A program made the position numbers and the translations under genes. The notes below the pieces were generated by a model. The model saw only the letters and a list, made by a program, of their open reading frames with translations. It was not told the DNA's origin and ran no database searches. DNA of 63,575 bases, taken from assembly GCA_903879715.1 (NCBI GenBank), contig CAIRMR010000017.1:1-63575 (forward strand), given 5' to 3'. This document shows, piece by piece, positions 54,297 through 63,514 of this stretch. This DNA comes from an uncultured Bacteroidales bacterium (GTDB lineage Bacteria > Bacteroidota > Bacteroidia > Bacteroidales > UBA4417). How positions within the stretch are numbered: position 1 is the stretch's first letter; the number at the start of each line of letters is the position of its first letter.

Positions 54297-54411
54297 CTTT
54301 TGGTTTTGGGGGTTAGGGGTTAGTGGCGGTTTTGCGCAAAAGTGAAAAATATTGTATTTATATAAAAGTCCCTTTCTCCCGAAAACCCAACACCTAAACC
54401 CCAACACCTAT
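54297..54411. repeat. Palindromic word-repeat element inside the operon
   Basis: The left arm (about 54297-54327) reads TTTTGGTTTTGGGGGTTAGG, then GGTTAGTGG. The right arm (about 54378-54411) reads CCCGAAAACCCAACACCTAA, then ACCCCAACACCTA, its imperfect inverse. The central 50 bases are A+T rich; on the minus strand they include CACTTTTG, one mismatch from the -7 consensus. It fills the only sizeable gap (155 bases) between glycohydrolase genes. Confidence 0.6.
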
Positions 54412-54412
54412 T

Positions 54413-56047
54413 TTATTTTGGTAAATTACTTTCAGGTTGTTTCTCCGAATACACCATAATGTCGTTTATCCGGATTTCGTATTCCGGTTTTGGGTTGATC
54501 CATTTCAGCGTAACATTATGTTTACCTTCGGCCAGCTGGTATTTCCAGGCAGGTTCGAGGCGGCGGGAAGTATTTTTCATAGGCATTTTTACATGTTCAT
54601 CCAGCTTGCCATCAATATATATTTCAAGCTCAGCTACATAAGGATCTTCAGGTTCGGCCAGTCCGAAAACCTCAGAACCGACTCTTTTCGAAACGCGGTC
54701 GATATAATTTTTATCAATTTTCGAATTCTTCACGAGGTTTCCATAGAAAATGTAACCGTTTCCAACAAAGTCGTACGAAAGTTCATCGGTGAATGATTTG
54801 TCATACCTATCGCGGAAAACAGGGAAAGTCTTTTCGAAATTCTGCTCAAAAGCAACAGCGACAGGAGGTGCAAATGGAATTACAATTTTATTGCTGTCGA
54901 CTGTTCCGCCGGCAAGTTTAACCATTTCAGTAGCATGTCTGTAACTCATATCATAGGCTTTAGCCAGCGACATAGTTGTTCCCTCGAAATCCAACGGTTC
55001 AATTTCCTGCAATGGATTAAGCCAGAAGGTCGGAATTTTCGAATACCCAAGCATAACGCCGAGTACGCCTCCAACGGTTGCCGGGTTACAATCAGCATCC
55101 TGACCGCAACGGGTAGCAATATCGATGGATTTTGTAAAATCACCTTTACCGTACAAAAGCCCGATTGCCACATAGGCTGAATTTATTTTTGCGTCTATAT
55201 TAAATGACAGGAAACATCCTTTGGGGCAACCAACATCATTGTTCCATTTCTTTTGCAGCTCGAACCAGGTCGCCTGCCAATCGTTTGGATTTTGCTTATG
55301 CCATTTGATTACATCGGCAATGCAATCATGAAATTTTGTTCCTTCAGGAATAGTTTTAATAGCTTGTTCCACAATTTCGTTTGCATCATTTGAAACAAAA
55401 GCCAGTGAATACAAAGCCGAAACAAAAACGCCACCATAATACCCATCGCCGCTGTTCATGATATGCCCTACTCTATTGGCTATTTCGGTAGCTGAATTCA
55501 CCATACCGGGAGCCATTAAACCAATAAAATCGGCTTCAATCTGAAAATCAAGATCATCGGCATGCGGATTGTTTTTCCAGTTACCTGATTGCGGTGGCAT
55601 GATACCGTTCAAAATATTGTACCTCGAAGCCTGGTTTGCATGCGCCAGGTGATATGCCGTTCCGGCCCAGGAATTTGCAATAATATCTGTTGGGGCATTT
55701 AATCCGTATTTTTCGAAAACGGCGACAAAATTCAGATCTGTATAAATATCATCAAACAAGCCCGGTTTTTTATCCCACCAGTATTTCACATAACCTTCGC
55801 GCCACGGAATATTCTGATAATCAGGAATAATGGAGCCCTGGTATTTGAATTCGACAGGAGCACCATATACCACGCCAATCGTCTGACCAGCCCAGCCTCC
55901 TTTGATCTTGTCTTTTAACTGATCTGTTGTAAAAGTATTTTCAGTCAATGAAGCTTTACTGCCCGACTCTTTCTGTTTACAAGAAACCAGAGAAATCAGC
56001 AATATTGCCGCAACAAATCCAAAAACCTTCCTGATCCTATTTTGCAT
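54413..56047 (-). CDS. ADP-ribosylglycohydrolase family lipoprotein (copy 2)
   Basis: 544 residues, lipobox LLISLVSCKQKE. The catalytic domain closely parallels copy 1: DKIKGGWAGQTIGVVYGAP, GLFDDIYTDLNFVAVFE, NPHADDLDFQIEADF, GDGYYGGVFVSALYS and GQDADCNPATVGGVLGV. A C-terminal jelly-roll domain follows (LSYDFVGNGYIFYGNLV, AELEIYIDGKLDEHVKMP, KHNVTLKWINPKPEY). Copies 1 and 2 share about half their residues by eye and are a tandem duplication. It starts 14 bases after copy 3 ends. Confidence 0.88.
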   Translation of the reverse strand: MQNRIRKVFGFVAAILLISLVSCKQKESGSKASLTENTFTTDQLKDKIKGGWAGQTIGVVYGAPVEFKYQGSIIPDYQNIPWREGYVKYWWDKKPGLFDDIYTDLNFVAVFEKYGLNAPTDIIANSWAGTAYHLAHANQASRYNILNGIMPPQSGNWKNNPHADDLDFQIEADFIGLMAPGMVNSATEIANRVGHIMNSGDGYYGGVFVSALYSLAFVSNDANEIVEQAIKTIPEGTKFHDCIADVIKWHKQNPNDWQATWFELQKKWNNDVGCPKGCFLSFNIDAKINSAYVAIGLLYGKGDFTKSIDIATRCGQDADCNPATVGGVLGVMLGYSKIPTFWLNPLQEIEPLDFEGTTMSLAKAYDMSYRHATEMVKLAGGTVDSNKIVIPFAPPVAVAFEQNFEKTFPVFRDRYDKSFTDELSYDFVGNGYIFYGNLVKNSKIDKNYIDRVSKRVGSEVFGLAEPEDPYVAELEIYIDGKLDEHVKMPMKNTSRRLEPAWKYQLAEGKHNVTLKWINPKPEYEIRINDIMVYSEKQPESNLPK

Positions 56048-56061
56048 AGTGCTGTTCTGAA

Positions 56062-58053
56062 TTAATGGTAAACACTGAGTTCCGTTACCGAAGTAAATCC
56101 GGAAACCTGTTTTGTGTATTTATTCCAGTGACCTTCGATTTTAGCATCGCCGATAATACGGATAGCTTTGGTTTCGACAGGATCAAAACTGATAACATAT
56201 TCGACAAAGTGAGGCTGAAAAAAGACAATGTCAGTTTCTGGTAAGGGTGGTGCGATTAATGTTTTTTCAACAGGTGTCCATTTCCCGGCTTTATCCAGGT
56301 ATTGAACATTTAAGGAAGTAAACCATCCGCCAAATTCCTCGAGGCAACCGGTATGCAAGGCAAGCATACTTATTTTCTGAGGAGTTTTCCATCCATATCC
56401 GTAATAATCAACTTTGGGAATTCTTGTTTTTGCTGCCAGGCTGTAAAATACGGAACCGGCACCGGTTGTTATTCCATCGTAAATTACGTCAACAGATTTG
56501 GCATACATAGGTTTCCCGAAAGTGTACCAGCACGAATCGAGTACCTTTTCGTTTAGTTCACGAACATTTGCAAGAATAGTATCCGCAGTCGGCGCAATAT
56601 TAGTTCCCCGAACCAACAGGTTAAAATCCCTTGCAATTTTCTCCTTCCCGTTATCAAGCTGAAGCGCCAGTTTCGAATATCCGGGAACAGTAGGAATGCC
56701 CGTAAGTTTACCTTTATTAAAAATAAGGCCAGCAGGCAATGTACCTGAAACCAGGCTCCAGTTATACACTTTATTTGCCTCAGTATAAAAGTTGAAATCA
56801 ACCGGTTTGTTGATTTCCATTTGCGGTAAAGGTCCAAGGCAAAATTCAAGTGGCGGATTAAAAGCAGCCTCAGTATTAATAGTCAATATCTGGTTGCCGG
56901 GCTTTCCGCTTAATTTGCCGCCTTTTGAAACTACAAGGTCAATTGTGGCTTTCAATGTACGATCAATAATATCTGCTATGTTTGCGTCAGGCAGATCGTA
57001 TCGGGTAATGTTTATATACCTGTCGTTAAATGGCTTTTTCCAACCTTCGATAGGTAAACATAAGCTTTCCGGCAAGCCTTTCATTCCATTAATTACACCC
57101 ATTAAGCCGGCTACGGTGGCCGCCTGGTTGTCGGCATCAAAACCCATGGCACATGAAAGATCGAGTGTGCGTTGAAAATCGTTATCCCCATAAAGCATGG
57201 CCAGGATGGCACAAGCTCCATTCAGATTTGCATTCCAGATGGTTTTTGTCATAAGTGGCTCATTGACGTAATATTTCTGAGCCATTTCCTGCCTTGCGGC
57301 CTTCCAGTCACACGGATATTTTGCATGCAAGGCAATCATTTCCATGGCAGTAGCCGTAAACCGTCCATTGGCAGGCAAAGCTTTTATTCCTATTTCAATA
57401 AGCTGATTGATATCTTTCTCGAAATAAGCTGCTGAATACATAGCTCCATAAAAGATGGTTGGTTCAACACCCCATTCGTCGCTGGTAATGCGTGCAGCCC
57501 AGTCCGATTTGGATGCAGCATATTTAACCATTCCAGGAGCGGTAACAGCCCATATTTCATTAATAAGCTGTGGATCGATTTGGTACCAGTGCGGATTCAA
57601 TTCCTTACTTCCTGTAAAAGGCGGCGTGTAACCGAAATGCATCAGCCCAAGTGCGGCGCGGTTAGCCAGCCACACCCTGTCGCGGATATGGTACATCCAG
57701 GCTTCGCGAAGCTGAGTGTACGAAGGTTCTGAGCCAAATTTCTCCATCTGAAGCAGGTACATGTATTCAACGTCCGTATCATCGTCGGAAAAAGCACCTT
57801 CGTACTTTTTCAGTTTATCAAGGCTTTTGCTATATCCATATGGCCATTTTTCCGGACCGGGTTCTGCGACATATTTGTTTTCGTGCGGCAGACCGTACAT
57901 ATTGCCGATCATCTGTCCAATCCATTCGGCAGCAATTTTATCACGGAGCTCGCTTACTTTTATCCTGAGTGGTTTGCTTCCAATAGAATGAAGTGGAACA
58001 AAAGAAATTCCGGAAATAAAAAGCAGCAGTATAAATATTTTCTTAATCATCAT
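56062..58053 (-). CDS. ADP-ribosylglycohydrolase family exported protein with Ig-like and beta domains (copy 3)
   Basis: 663 residues with a Sec signal (IFILLLFISGISFVPLHSIG) and no clear lipobox. The glycohydrolase domain has DKIAAEWIGQMIGNMYGLPHENKY, key block AEWIGQMIGNMYGLP, with an intact acidic cluster AFSDDDTDVEYMYLL and the metal motif GFDADNQAATVAGLMG. It is thus a divergent third paralogue closer to the canonical DDT...DxD pattern. From about residue 400 comes a putative-Ig (He_PIG) domain (WSLVSGTLPAGLIFNKGKLTGIPTVPG, key SGTLPAGLIFNKG), then a discoidin-like beta domain. The gene starts directly at the SusD stop, so it is translated from the same transcript. Confidence 0.87.
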   Translation of the reverse strand: MMIKKIFILLLFISGISFVPLHSIGSKPLRIKVSELRDKIAAEWIGQMIGNMYGLPHENKYVAEPGPEKWPYGYSKSLDKLKKYEGAFSDDDTDVEYMYLLQMEKFGSEPSYTQLREAWMYHIRDRVWLANRAALGLMHFGYTPPFTGSKELNPHWYQIDPQLINEIWAVTAPGMVKYAASKSDWAARITSDEWGVEPTIFYGAMYSAAYFEKDINQLIEIGIKALPANGRFTATAMEMIALHAKYPCDWKAARQEMAQKYYVNEPLMTKTIWNANLNGACAILAMLYGDNDFQRTLDLSCAMGFDADNQAATVAGLMGVINGMKGLPESLCLPIEGWKKPFNDRYINITRYDLPDANIADIIDRTLKATIDLVVSKGGKLSGKPGNQILTINTEAAFNPPLEFCLGPLPQMEINKPVDFNFYTEANKVYNWSLVSGTLPAGLIFNKGKLTGIPTVPGYSKLALQLDNGKEKIARDFNLLVRGTNIAPTADTILANVRELNEKVLDSCWYTFGKPMYAKSVDVIYDGITTGAGSVFYSLAAKTRIPKVDYYGYGWKTPQKISMLALHTGCLEEFGGWFTSLNVQYLDKAGKWTPVEKTLIAPPLPETDIVFFQPHFVEYVISFDPVETKAIRIIGDAKIEGHWNKYTKQVSGFTSVTELSVYH

Positions 58054-59565
58054 TTACATCGGGGGATTTTGCACAAGGTTAGAATTAGCATCTAACACCG
58101 ATTGGGGTATAGGGAATAGCTTTGCATCAGGTCCTGAAGGAGGTTTGCTCCACCATGAGTTTCCCCAGGCTCCAAAGCGAATCATATCCTGCCGCCGATG
58201 GCCTTCCCAGGCAAATTCGCGCCCCAGCTCATCCAGAAATCCAGTTGTTGTTAAATCGGATAGCGTTAGTGGCGTCATCCCTGCTCTGGTTCTGATTTTT
58301 TGAAGATCCGGATTATTTATCATTTCACCGGCCCGATTAAGTCGCCATAAGGCCTCCAGTTTGGTATAAAGCACATCGGCATACCTGAAAAGCACATAGT
58401 CGTTTTCCATATCATTTACATAATACTGCAATCCGTCCTGGTATTGATATTTGCAGCAACGGGCACCCTCCCATTTTTTCCGGGCCATATAATTTTCTAC
58501 AGTAGGAGTGTAAATAAACGGCTCTCCATCAATAATAATATCTTTACCGCTTTTATCTTTTTGCTGACCAAACAGGAATGAATTTTTCCGAAGATCGTTA
58601 TCTGCATATTTATTCAGGAATCCCGGCTCGAGTATAAATTCGTCCCACATACCTCCTAAAAAATTAAAGGTGGCGCTGCTTGCATCATTCAGGGTAAGTA
58701 CGTACCAATAAAAATGATCCTTTGTCAGAACTGTTTCCATCGGTATTACAAAAATGTTTTCGCTTGAACCTTCGTTGTTAACTAAGAAATTTGAGAAAAA
58801 GTTATCTTCAATATGGTAGCTGTTAAGAGCTATTACCTTATCACAGGCATCAATGGCTTTCTGATTTTCATTTGTTCCTATCCATTCCTGGGCATTGAGA
58901 TACATTTTGGCCAGCAAGGTATAAGCCATTCCCTGGGTAACCCGTCCATAAAACTGGACTGTAGGTTTATCCTGAAGCTTATTGATATTGCTTAATATTT
59001 CGTTCTCTATAAAGGCAAACATAAATTTTCTGTCCTTTTGAACCGGAAGATTTTTGTCAGTAACATCAATGATATATTGAACGTTACCCCAATTATCCAT
59101 TGCCAAATAGTAATAATATGCTCGGAGAATTTTGATTTCGGCTGTTACCTGATCTTTGGCAGGAAAAGTAATAGGAGATGCTTCAATGGTATGAATGATC
59201 TGATTACAGGAAGCAATTCCCTGGTACACATTTTCCCAGGCAAGCGTAAGGATCTTGTTTGTAGGTTTTACCTGGTGTTTTTGGATTTCATCCCATCTTC
59301 CGTTGTCCCAAACCAAACCATCATCCCGCCCGGGAGCGACCATTTCGTCTGATGCCAGTTCATCCAGCGACCACAAGCTAAATTCTTCAGGATACTTTTG
59401 TAGTTTGGTGTAGGCAGTACCTGCATACATTAACATATCCTGCTCATTGTTAAAAAAAACGTCTATTGGAATATCCGAGTACACTTTCTCTTCAAGATCA
59501 GTACAGGATACCATCCCCAGAAAAACGGCCAGGAATATTGAGGCAAATAATATTTTATTTTTCAT
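58054..59565 (-). CDS. SusD/RagB family outer-membrane substrate-binding lipoprotein
   Basis: 503 residues from ATG 59565; the frame extends to a TTG at 59574. Lipobox FLGMVSCTDLEEKVYSD is typical of SusD proteins. Conserved blocks include VFFNNEQDMLMYAGTAYTKLQ, ENVYQGIASCNQIIHTIE, AEIKILRAYYYYLAMDNWG and LLAKMYLNAQEW; the C-terminus has FAWEGHRRQDMIRFG and LFPIPQSVLDAN. It caps the SusC transporter at the cell surface and captures the substrate. It lies 20 bases downstream of SusC. Confidence 0.95.
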   Translation of the reverse strand: MKNKILFASIFLAVFLGMVSCTDLEEKVYSDIPIDVFFNNEQDMLMYAGTAYTKLQKYPEEFSLWSLDELASDEMVAPGRDDGLVWDNGRWDEIQKHQVKPTNKILTLAWENVYQGIASCNQIIHTIEASPITFPAKDQVTAEIKILRAYYYYLAMDNWGNVQYIIDVTDKNLPVQKDRKFMFAFIENEILSNINKLQDKPTVQFYGRVTQGMAYTLLAKMYLNAQEWIGTNENQKAIDACDKVIALNSYHIEDNFFSNFLVNNEGSSENIFVIPMETVLTKDHFYWYVLTLNDASSATFNFLGGMWDEFILEPGFLNKYADNDLRKNSFLFGQQKDKSGKDIIIDGEPFIYTPTVENYMARKKWEGARCCKYQYQDGLQYYVNDMENDYVLFRYADVLYTKLEALWRLNRAGEMINNPDLQKIRTRAGMTPLTLSDLTTTGFLDELGREFAWEGHRRQDMIRFGAWGNSWWSKPPSGPDAKLFPIPQSVLDANSNLVQNPPM

Positions 59566-59585
59566 GATTGACAAGATGTTAACAG

Positions 59586-62549
59586 TTAGAATGATGCATT
59601 GATACCAAAAGATAACACTGTAGTTTTGGGGTAATAACTGAGGTATTCAATTCCAGGTGACAGCCCACTCATGTTTACTTCCGGATCCAATCCTTTATAC
59701 CCTGTGATACAAAATACATTCTGAACTGAAGCAGAAAGCCGTAGCCTTGAAATATATTTATTGATTAACTTAAAGTTATACCCCAATGCAATATTGTCAA
59801 GTTTAAGGAAACTTGCGTCTTCCACATATTTTGAAGAGTATTGGCCTGTGCCTATAAATTCAGGATGTTCCAGTTGTGTATAAACAATATTCTGTCCGAT
59901 GCTCTGCCAGTTTTCATAATAGAGGCGGTACATATTCAGCACTTTTCCTCCTATCTGTGAGCGGAGCGAAAAATTCAGATCCCAGTTTGAATAAGTAAAA
60001 GAGTTGCTCCATCCGAGCATGAACTTAGGATTAGCATTCCCAATCGGTTCCCAATCTTCGGTGCTTACCTGGCCTACTTTATTCTGGTTTTTGAATACAT
60101 CATGTCCGTAACCGTCAATTCCCAGCCACACGGGACCATAAAATGTTCCAAGGGGCTTTCCTTCTTCCAGTAATTGGCAATTCAGTGGGAATGAACCACC
60201 GAGCCATCCAACCGGCAGTGATGTAGACGTAAATTCATCATTCGAGAATTTTATTAATTTATTCACGTTTTTGCTGAAAGTAAATGTGGTATTCCAACTG
60301 AACTTCCCTTTTTCAAATGCTTTTGCATTCAACGTAAGTTCCAATCCCTGGTTACTAACTGAACCAACATTAGTGAATAAGGTATTTACAACGTACTGTC
60401 CACCAGTGGGTACATTATAATTGTAAAGCAAGTCACTACTCCACCGGTAATAGTAATCCACTGCTCCTGAAATCCGATTTTCAAGTATTGCAAAGTCAAT
60501 CCCGGCGTTAAATTCCTGCTTCTTTTCCCAGCGAAGATCCGGGTTGGGATTTGTTTTCGGTCGGTAGGTATTTATCCATTGTCCGTCATAGAAAAAACTG
60601 GAATTTAAGGCTCTTTCCATTAAACGCAATGATTTGTAAGAAGCGAAATCCTGATTACCGGTTACTCCAAATCCGACGCGGAGCTTTAGATCGCTAACCC
60701 ATTTCACATTCTTAATAAATTCTTCGCGATTAATACGCCAGCCCATACTTGCTGCCGGAAACCAGCCCCAGTCGTTATTTACACCAAATTTTGACGATCC
60801 TTCCCTGCGTAGTGAAGCAGAAGCAAGAAAGCGTTCGTCAAAATTATACATTACACGCCCGAAAAAAGAGATAAGCTGGCTTTGGTATTTATACGATCCC
60901 ATTTCGGCAGTACCATTAGTAAGTGCAGCTCCGGCACCCATATTATTCACACCATAATAGTCGAAATCGAAATCTGAATTGGCCATATAGTTATCATTGT
61001 ATATATTTTTCTGATAGGAATAACCAGCAAGAGCCTGTAAGGAATGTTTTCCGAATGTTGAAGAATAGTTGACTGTACTTTCGTAAAGCATATCAGTAGT
61101 ACGTCCGTTTTCAATATATGCTGATCCTCTGGCACCTATGATGCTAGGGTAATATTGGGTTTTGTAATCATTACTTTCCCAGTCTGATAAAGTATAGGAA
61201 AAAAAATTCGCCCAGTTCAAAGATTTAGTCAACCTTAGGGTTGCCCGGACATTCCCGTTTGCATCGTTTGTTTTTCCATCCTGAATCCGTTCGTTGAGCA
61301 TGGCTACAGGATTATAGAAATTTGCTCCTGGTAAATAGGTATATCCGCCATATTCTGCATTTGTTGGATCGTAAACCGGGCTCGTCGGGTTTCGGATAAA
61401 CGACTGGTAAAATACATCGTAATTGGCCGGTTTGTATTTGCGCAGACCATAGCTCAGGTTGTAATCCATCGTTAAAAGATTCCCCAAAGCTTTCTGGTTA
61501 ATATTAGTTTTTACCAGGAATTTATTTGACTGGTTATTTTTAAGCAGCCCTTCGGCCAGGTCGACGAAAATAGTAGTACGATGTGAAAAAGTTTCGTTGC
61601 CTCCTGATATTGCCAGGTTATGCTGCTGACTGAACGGGGTTGAACGTGTTACTTCTTTAAACCAGTCTACATTATCGGCATATATGCTGGATGCTTTTTC
61701 AGGGGCATAGGTGTTAATAGCAGATTTAAATTCATCGGCAGTAAGGTTCCTCACACCATGGGGGGCAACCTGTATTGAGAACTGACCCGAATATTCCACC
61801 TTGCTCTGCCCGGATCTGGCTCTTTTGGTTGTAATAATAATTACACCATTCGATCCGCGTGTTCCATAAATGGCTGCAGCTGATCCATCTTTCAGAACGT
61901 CCATGGACTCTACTTCTTCGGGACTGATGTTCTTCATATCAGCTCCGGCAACACCATCAATAATGATAAGTGGGCCCTGGCCCGAAGTTAGCGTATTAGT
62001 ACCTCGTAAAATAATGTTATAGCTCGCTTGCGGATCAGCTCCATCAGGCTTAACGATATTTAAACCGGCGACCTTTCCTTGTAAAAGCCCGATAGGACTG
62101 GTGAAAGTTCCTTTGTTAAACCCGTCTTCTTTTATTGTAGTTATTGCACCGGTTACTTCCTTCTTCGTCGTTTTTCCATACCCGATCACCACCACTTCAT
62201 CGAGCGAAGTAACTGACATTTTAAGGCCAATATTTAGTATAGTTTGGTTTTCAACCAGTATCTCTTGTTTTTCAAATCCCACCATTGAAAACACGATGGT
62301 GGCACCCTTATTGGTAGTGATAGTATATTTTCCATTAATATCGGTGATAATTCCGTTTTGGGTTCCTTTAACAGAGATGCTAACGCCTGGAATGCCGCTC
62401 TTATCGGAAACATCAGTAACCTGGCCGGTAATTTTTATAGGAGTACCTTCCTGTGAGAATACTGGTCCAGTAATCAATATAAGAATTATTACCACTAGTA
62501 TACTTGTCAATCGAAGTTTCATTTTTTCAAACAGCGTGTTTGCTTTCAT
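59586..62549 (-). CDS. SusC/RagA family TonB-linked outer-membrane transporter
   Basis: 987 residues. After the signal peptide (ILVVIILILITGPVFSQ) comes a carboxypeptidase-like regulatory domain (ITGQVTDVSDKSGIPGVSISVKGT, key GQVTDVSDKSGIPGV). The TonB-box-bearing VVVIGYGKTTKKEVTGAI, the plug domain with ILRGTNTL and IIDGVAGADMKNISPEEVESMDVLKDGSAAAIYG (key DVLKDGSAAAIYG), and a long 22-strand barrel ending in VLSFGINASF follow. It imports the ligand captured by SusD using TonB energy. ATG 62522 is a possible alternative start. The stop of ribokinase is 2 bases before its ATG. Confidence 0.95.
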   Translation of the reverse strand: MKANTLFEKMKLRLTSILVVIILILITGPVFSQEGTPIKITGQVTDVSDKSGIPGVSISVKGTQNGIITDINGKYTITTNKGATIVFSMVGFEKQEILVENQTILNIGLKMSVTSLDEVVVIGYGKTTKKEVTGAITTIKEDGFNKGTFTSPIGLLQGKVAGLNIVKPDGADPQASYNIILRGTNTLTSGQGPLIIIDGVAGADMKNISPEEVESMDVLKDGSAAAIYGTRGSNGVIIITTKRARSGQSKVEYSGQFSIQVAPHGVRNLTADEFKSAINTYAPEKASSIYADNVDWFKEVTRSTPFSQQHNLAISGGNETFSHRTTIFVDLAEGLLKNNQSNKFLVKTNINQKALGNLLTMDYNLSYGLRKYKPANYDVFYQSFIRNPTSPVYDPTNAEYGGYTYLPGANFYNPVAMLNERIQDGKTNDANGNVRATLRLTKSLNWANFFSYTLSDWESNDYKTQYYPSIIGARGSAYIENGRTTDMLYESTVNYSSTFGKHSLQALAGYSYQKNIYNDNYMANSDFDFDYYGVNNMGAGAALTNGTAEMGSYKYQSQLISFFGRVMYNFDERFLASASLRREGSSKFGVNNDWGWFPAASMGWRINREEFIKNVKWVSDLKLRVGFGVTGNQDFASYKSLRLMERALNSSFFYDGQWINTYRPKTNPNPDLRWEKKQEFNAGIDFAILENRISGAVDYYYRWSSDLLYNYNVPTGGQYVVNTLFTNVGSVSNQGLELTLNAKAFEKGKFSWNTTFTFSKNVNKLIKFSNDEFTSTSLPVGWLGGSFPLNCQLLEEGKPLGTFYGPVWLGIDGYGHDVFKNQNKVGQVSTEDWEPIGNANPKFMLGWSNSFTYSNWDLNFSLRSQIGGKVLNMYRLYYENWQSIGQNIVYTQLEHPEFIGTGQYSSKYVEDASFLKLDNIALGYNFKLINKYISRLRLSASVQNVFCITGYKGLDPEVNMSGLSPGIEYLSYYPKTTVLSFGINASF

Positions 62550-62551
62550 GT

Positions 62552-63484
62552 TTAAGATTTTACTTGTTCAACATCAAGTGATGATAATTCGGAACGATAA
62601 GGAATTGATGCCTGGGCACCCATGCGTGTAACCGTAATTGCGGCTGCGCGTGCGGCCAGTTTAACAGCTTCCGGGATTGTTCTTCCTTCTGAAAGCCCAA
62701 CACAAAAAGCGCCACAAAATGTATCACCAGCCGCGGTTGTATCCAGGGCATCAACCTTGAAAGCTTCGACAAAAAGATATTCATTATATTCCTTTATTAA
62801 AGCGCCCTGCGAACCAAGCGTGATTACAACTATGTCAACACCTTTGGCACTGATAATGTCAGCAGCCTGTTTGGCGGAGTCAATATCAGACACTTTTATT
62901 CCGGAAAGGATTTCTGCTTCGCTCTTATTAGGAATTATAATATACAGGTGTTTAAGCAGGTTATCAGATAATGCTCTAGCCGGGGCTGGGTTGAGAATAA
63001 CTTTTATTCCCTTTTTACTAGCCATCTCTGCAACATACTCAACTGTATCAATTGGAATTTCAAGTTGCATCAGAACAAGATCACAGTTTTCAATTTCGGC
63101 ACTTGCTTTATCAATATCCGAAGGAGTGAGATAAGCATTAGCACCGGAAGCGACCACAATACAGTTTTCGCCCTGCGAATCTACGGTTATCAAAGCAACT
63201 CCCGAAGGATGCTTAGGGTCCGAATAAATATAATCTGTTTTAATGTTTTCAGCTGTATACAACATTACCGACTGCTTTCCAAAAACATCATTCCCTGTTT
63301 TGGAAATCAACGTTACATTTCCTCCCATCCGCGATGCGGCAACAGCCTGGTTTGCTCCTTTGCCGCCAGGATTCATGAAAAAGGTTCCACCTAAAATAGT
63401 TTCACCAGGTACAGGAAGCCTGTCCGCCTTAATTACCATGTCCGTATTACAACTTCCTACGACAACGATTTTTTTTGATTGCAT
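62552..63484 (-). CDS. rbsK: Ribokinase
   Basis: 310 residues of the PfkB family. IVVVGSCNTDMVIKADRLPVPGET, key VGSCNTDMV, and NPGGKGANQAVAASRMGG are the substrate-binding signature of ribokinases. The C-terminal signature is DALDTTAAGDTFCGAF with the catalytic Asp, and IVVITLGSQGALI is the nucleotide-binding strand. It phosphorylates ribose to ribose 5-phosphate in the cytoplasm. As first gene of the operon, it is the best clue that ribose is what the system harvests. A perfect -7 box lies 22 bases upstream. Any regulator would be beyond the right edge of the window. Confidence 0.94.
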   Translation of the reverse strand: MQSKKIVVVGSCNTDMVIKADRLPVPGETILGGTFFMNPGGKGANQAVAASRMGGNVTLISKTGNDVFGKQSVMLYTAENIKTDYIYSDPKHPSGVALITVDSQGENCIVVASGANAYLTPSDIDKASAEIENCDLVLMQLEIPIDTVEYVAEMASKKGIKVILNPAPARALSDNLLKHLYIIIPNKSEAEILSGIKVSDIDSAKQAADIISAKGVDIVVITLGSQGALIKEYNEYLFVEAFKVDALDTTAAGDTFCGAFCVGLSEGRTIPEAVKLAARAAAITVTRMGAQASIPYRSELSSLDVEQVKS

Positions 63485-63506
63485 ATAGCTCTGATTTTAT
63501 AGGCGG

Positions 63507-63514
63507 CAAATATA
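63507..63514 (-). promoter_or_regulatory. -7 box of the ribose-type operon
   Basis: The minus strand reads TATATTTG (TAnnTTTG), 22 bases upstream of the ribokinase ATG. It is the only perfect box I found on the minus strand ahead of the eight-gene run, which is consistent with one long transcript. Confidence 0.6.

Noticed and set aside
62101-63134. Long plus-strand ORFs opposite SusC and ribokinase
   Set aside because: They are shadows of strongly supported genes on the minus strand and show only low-complexity residues.
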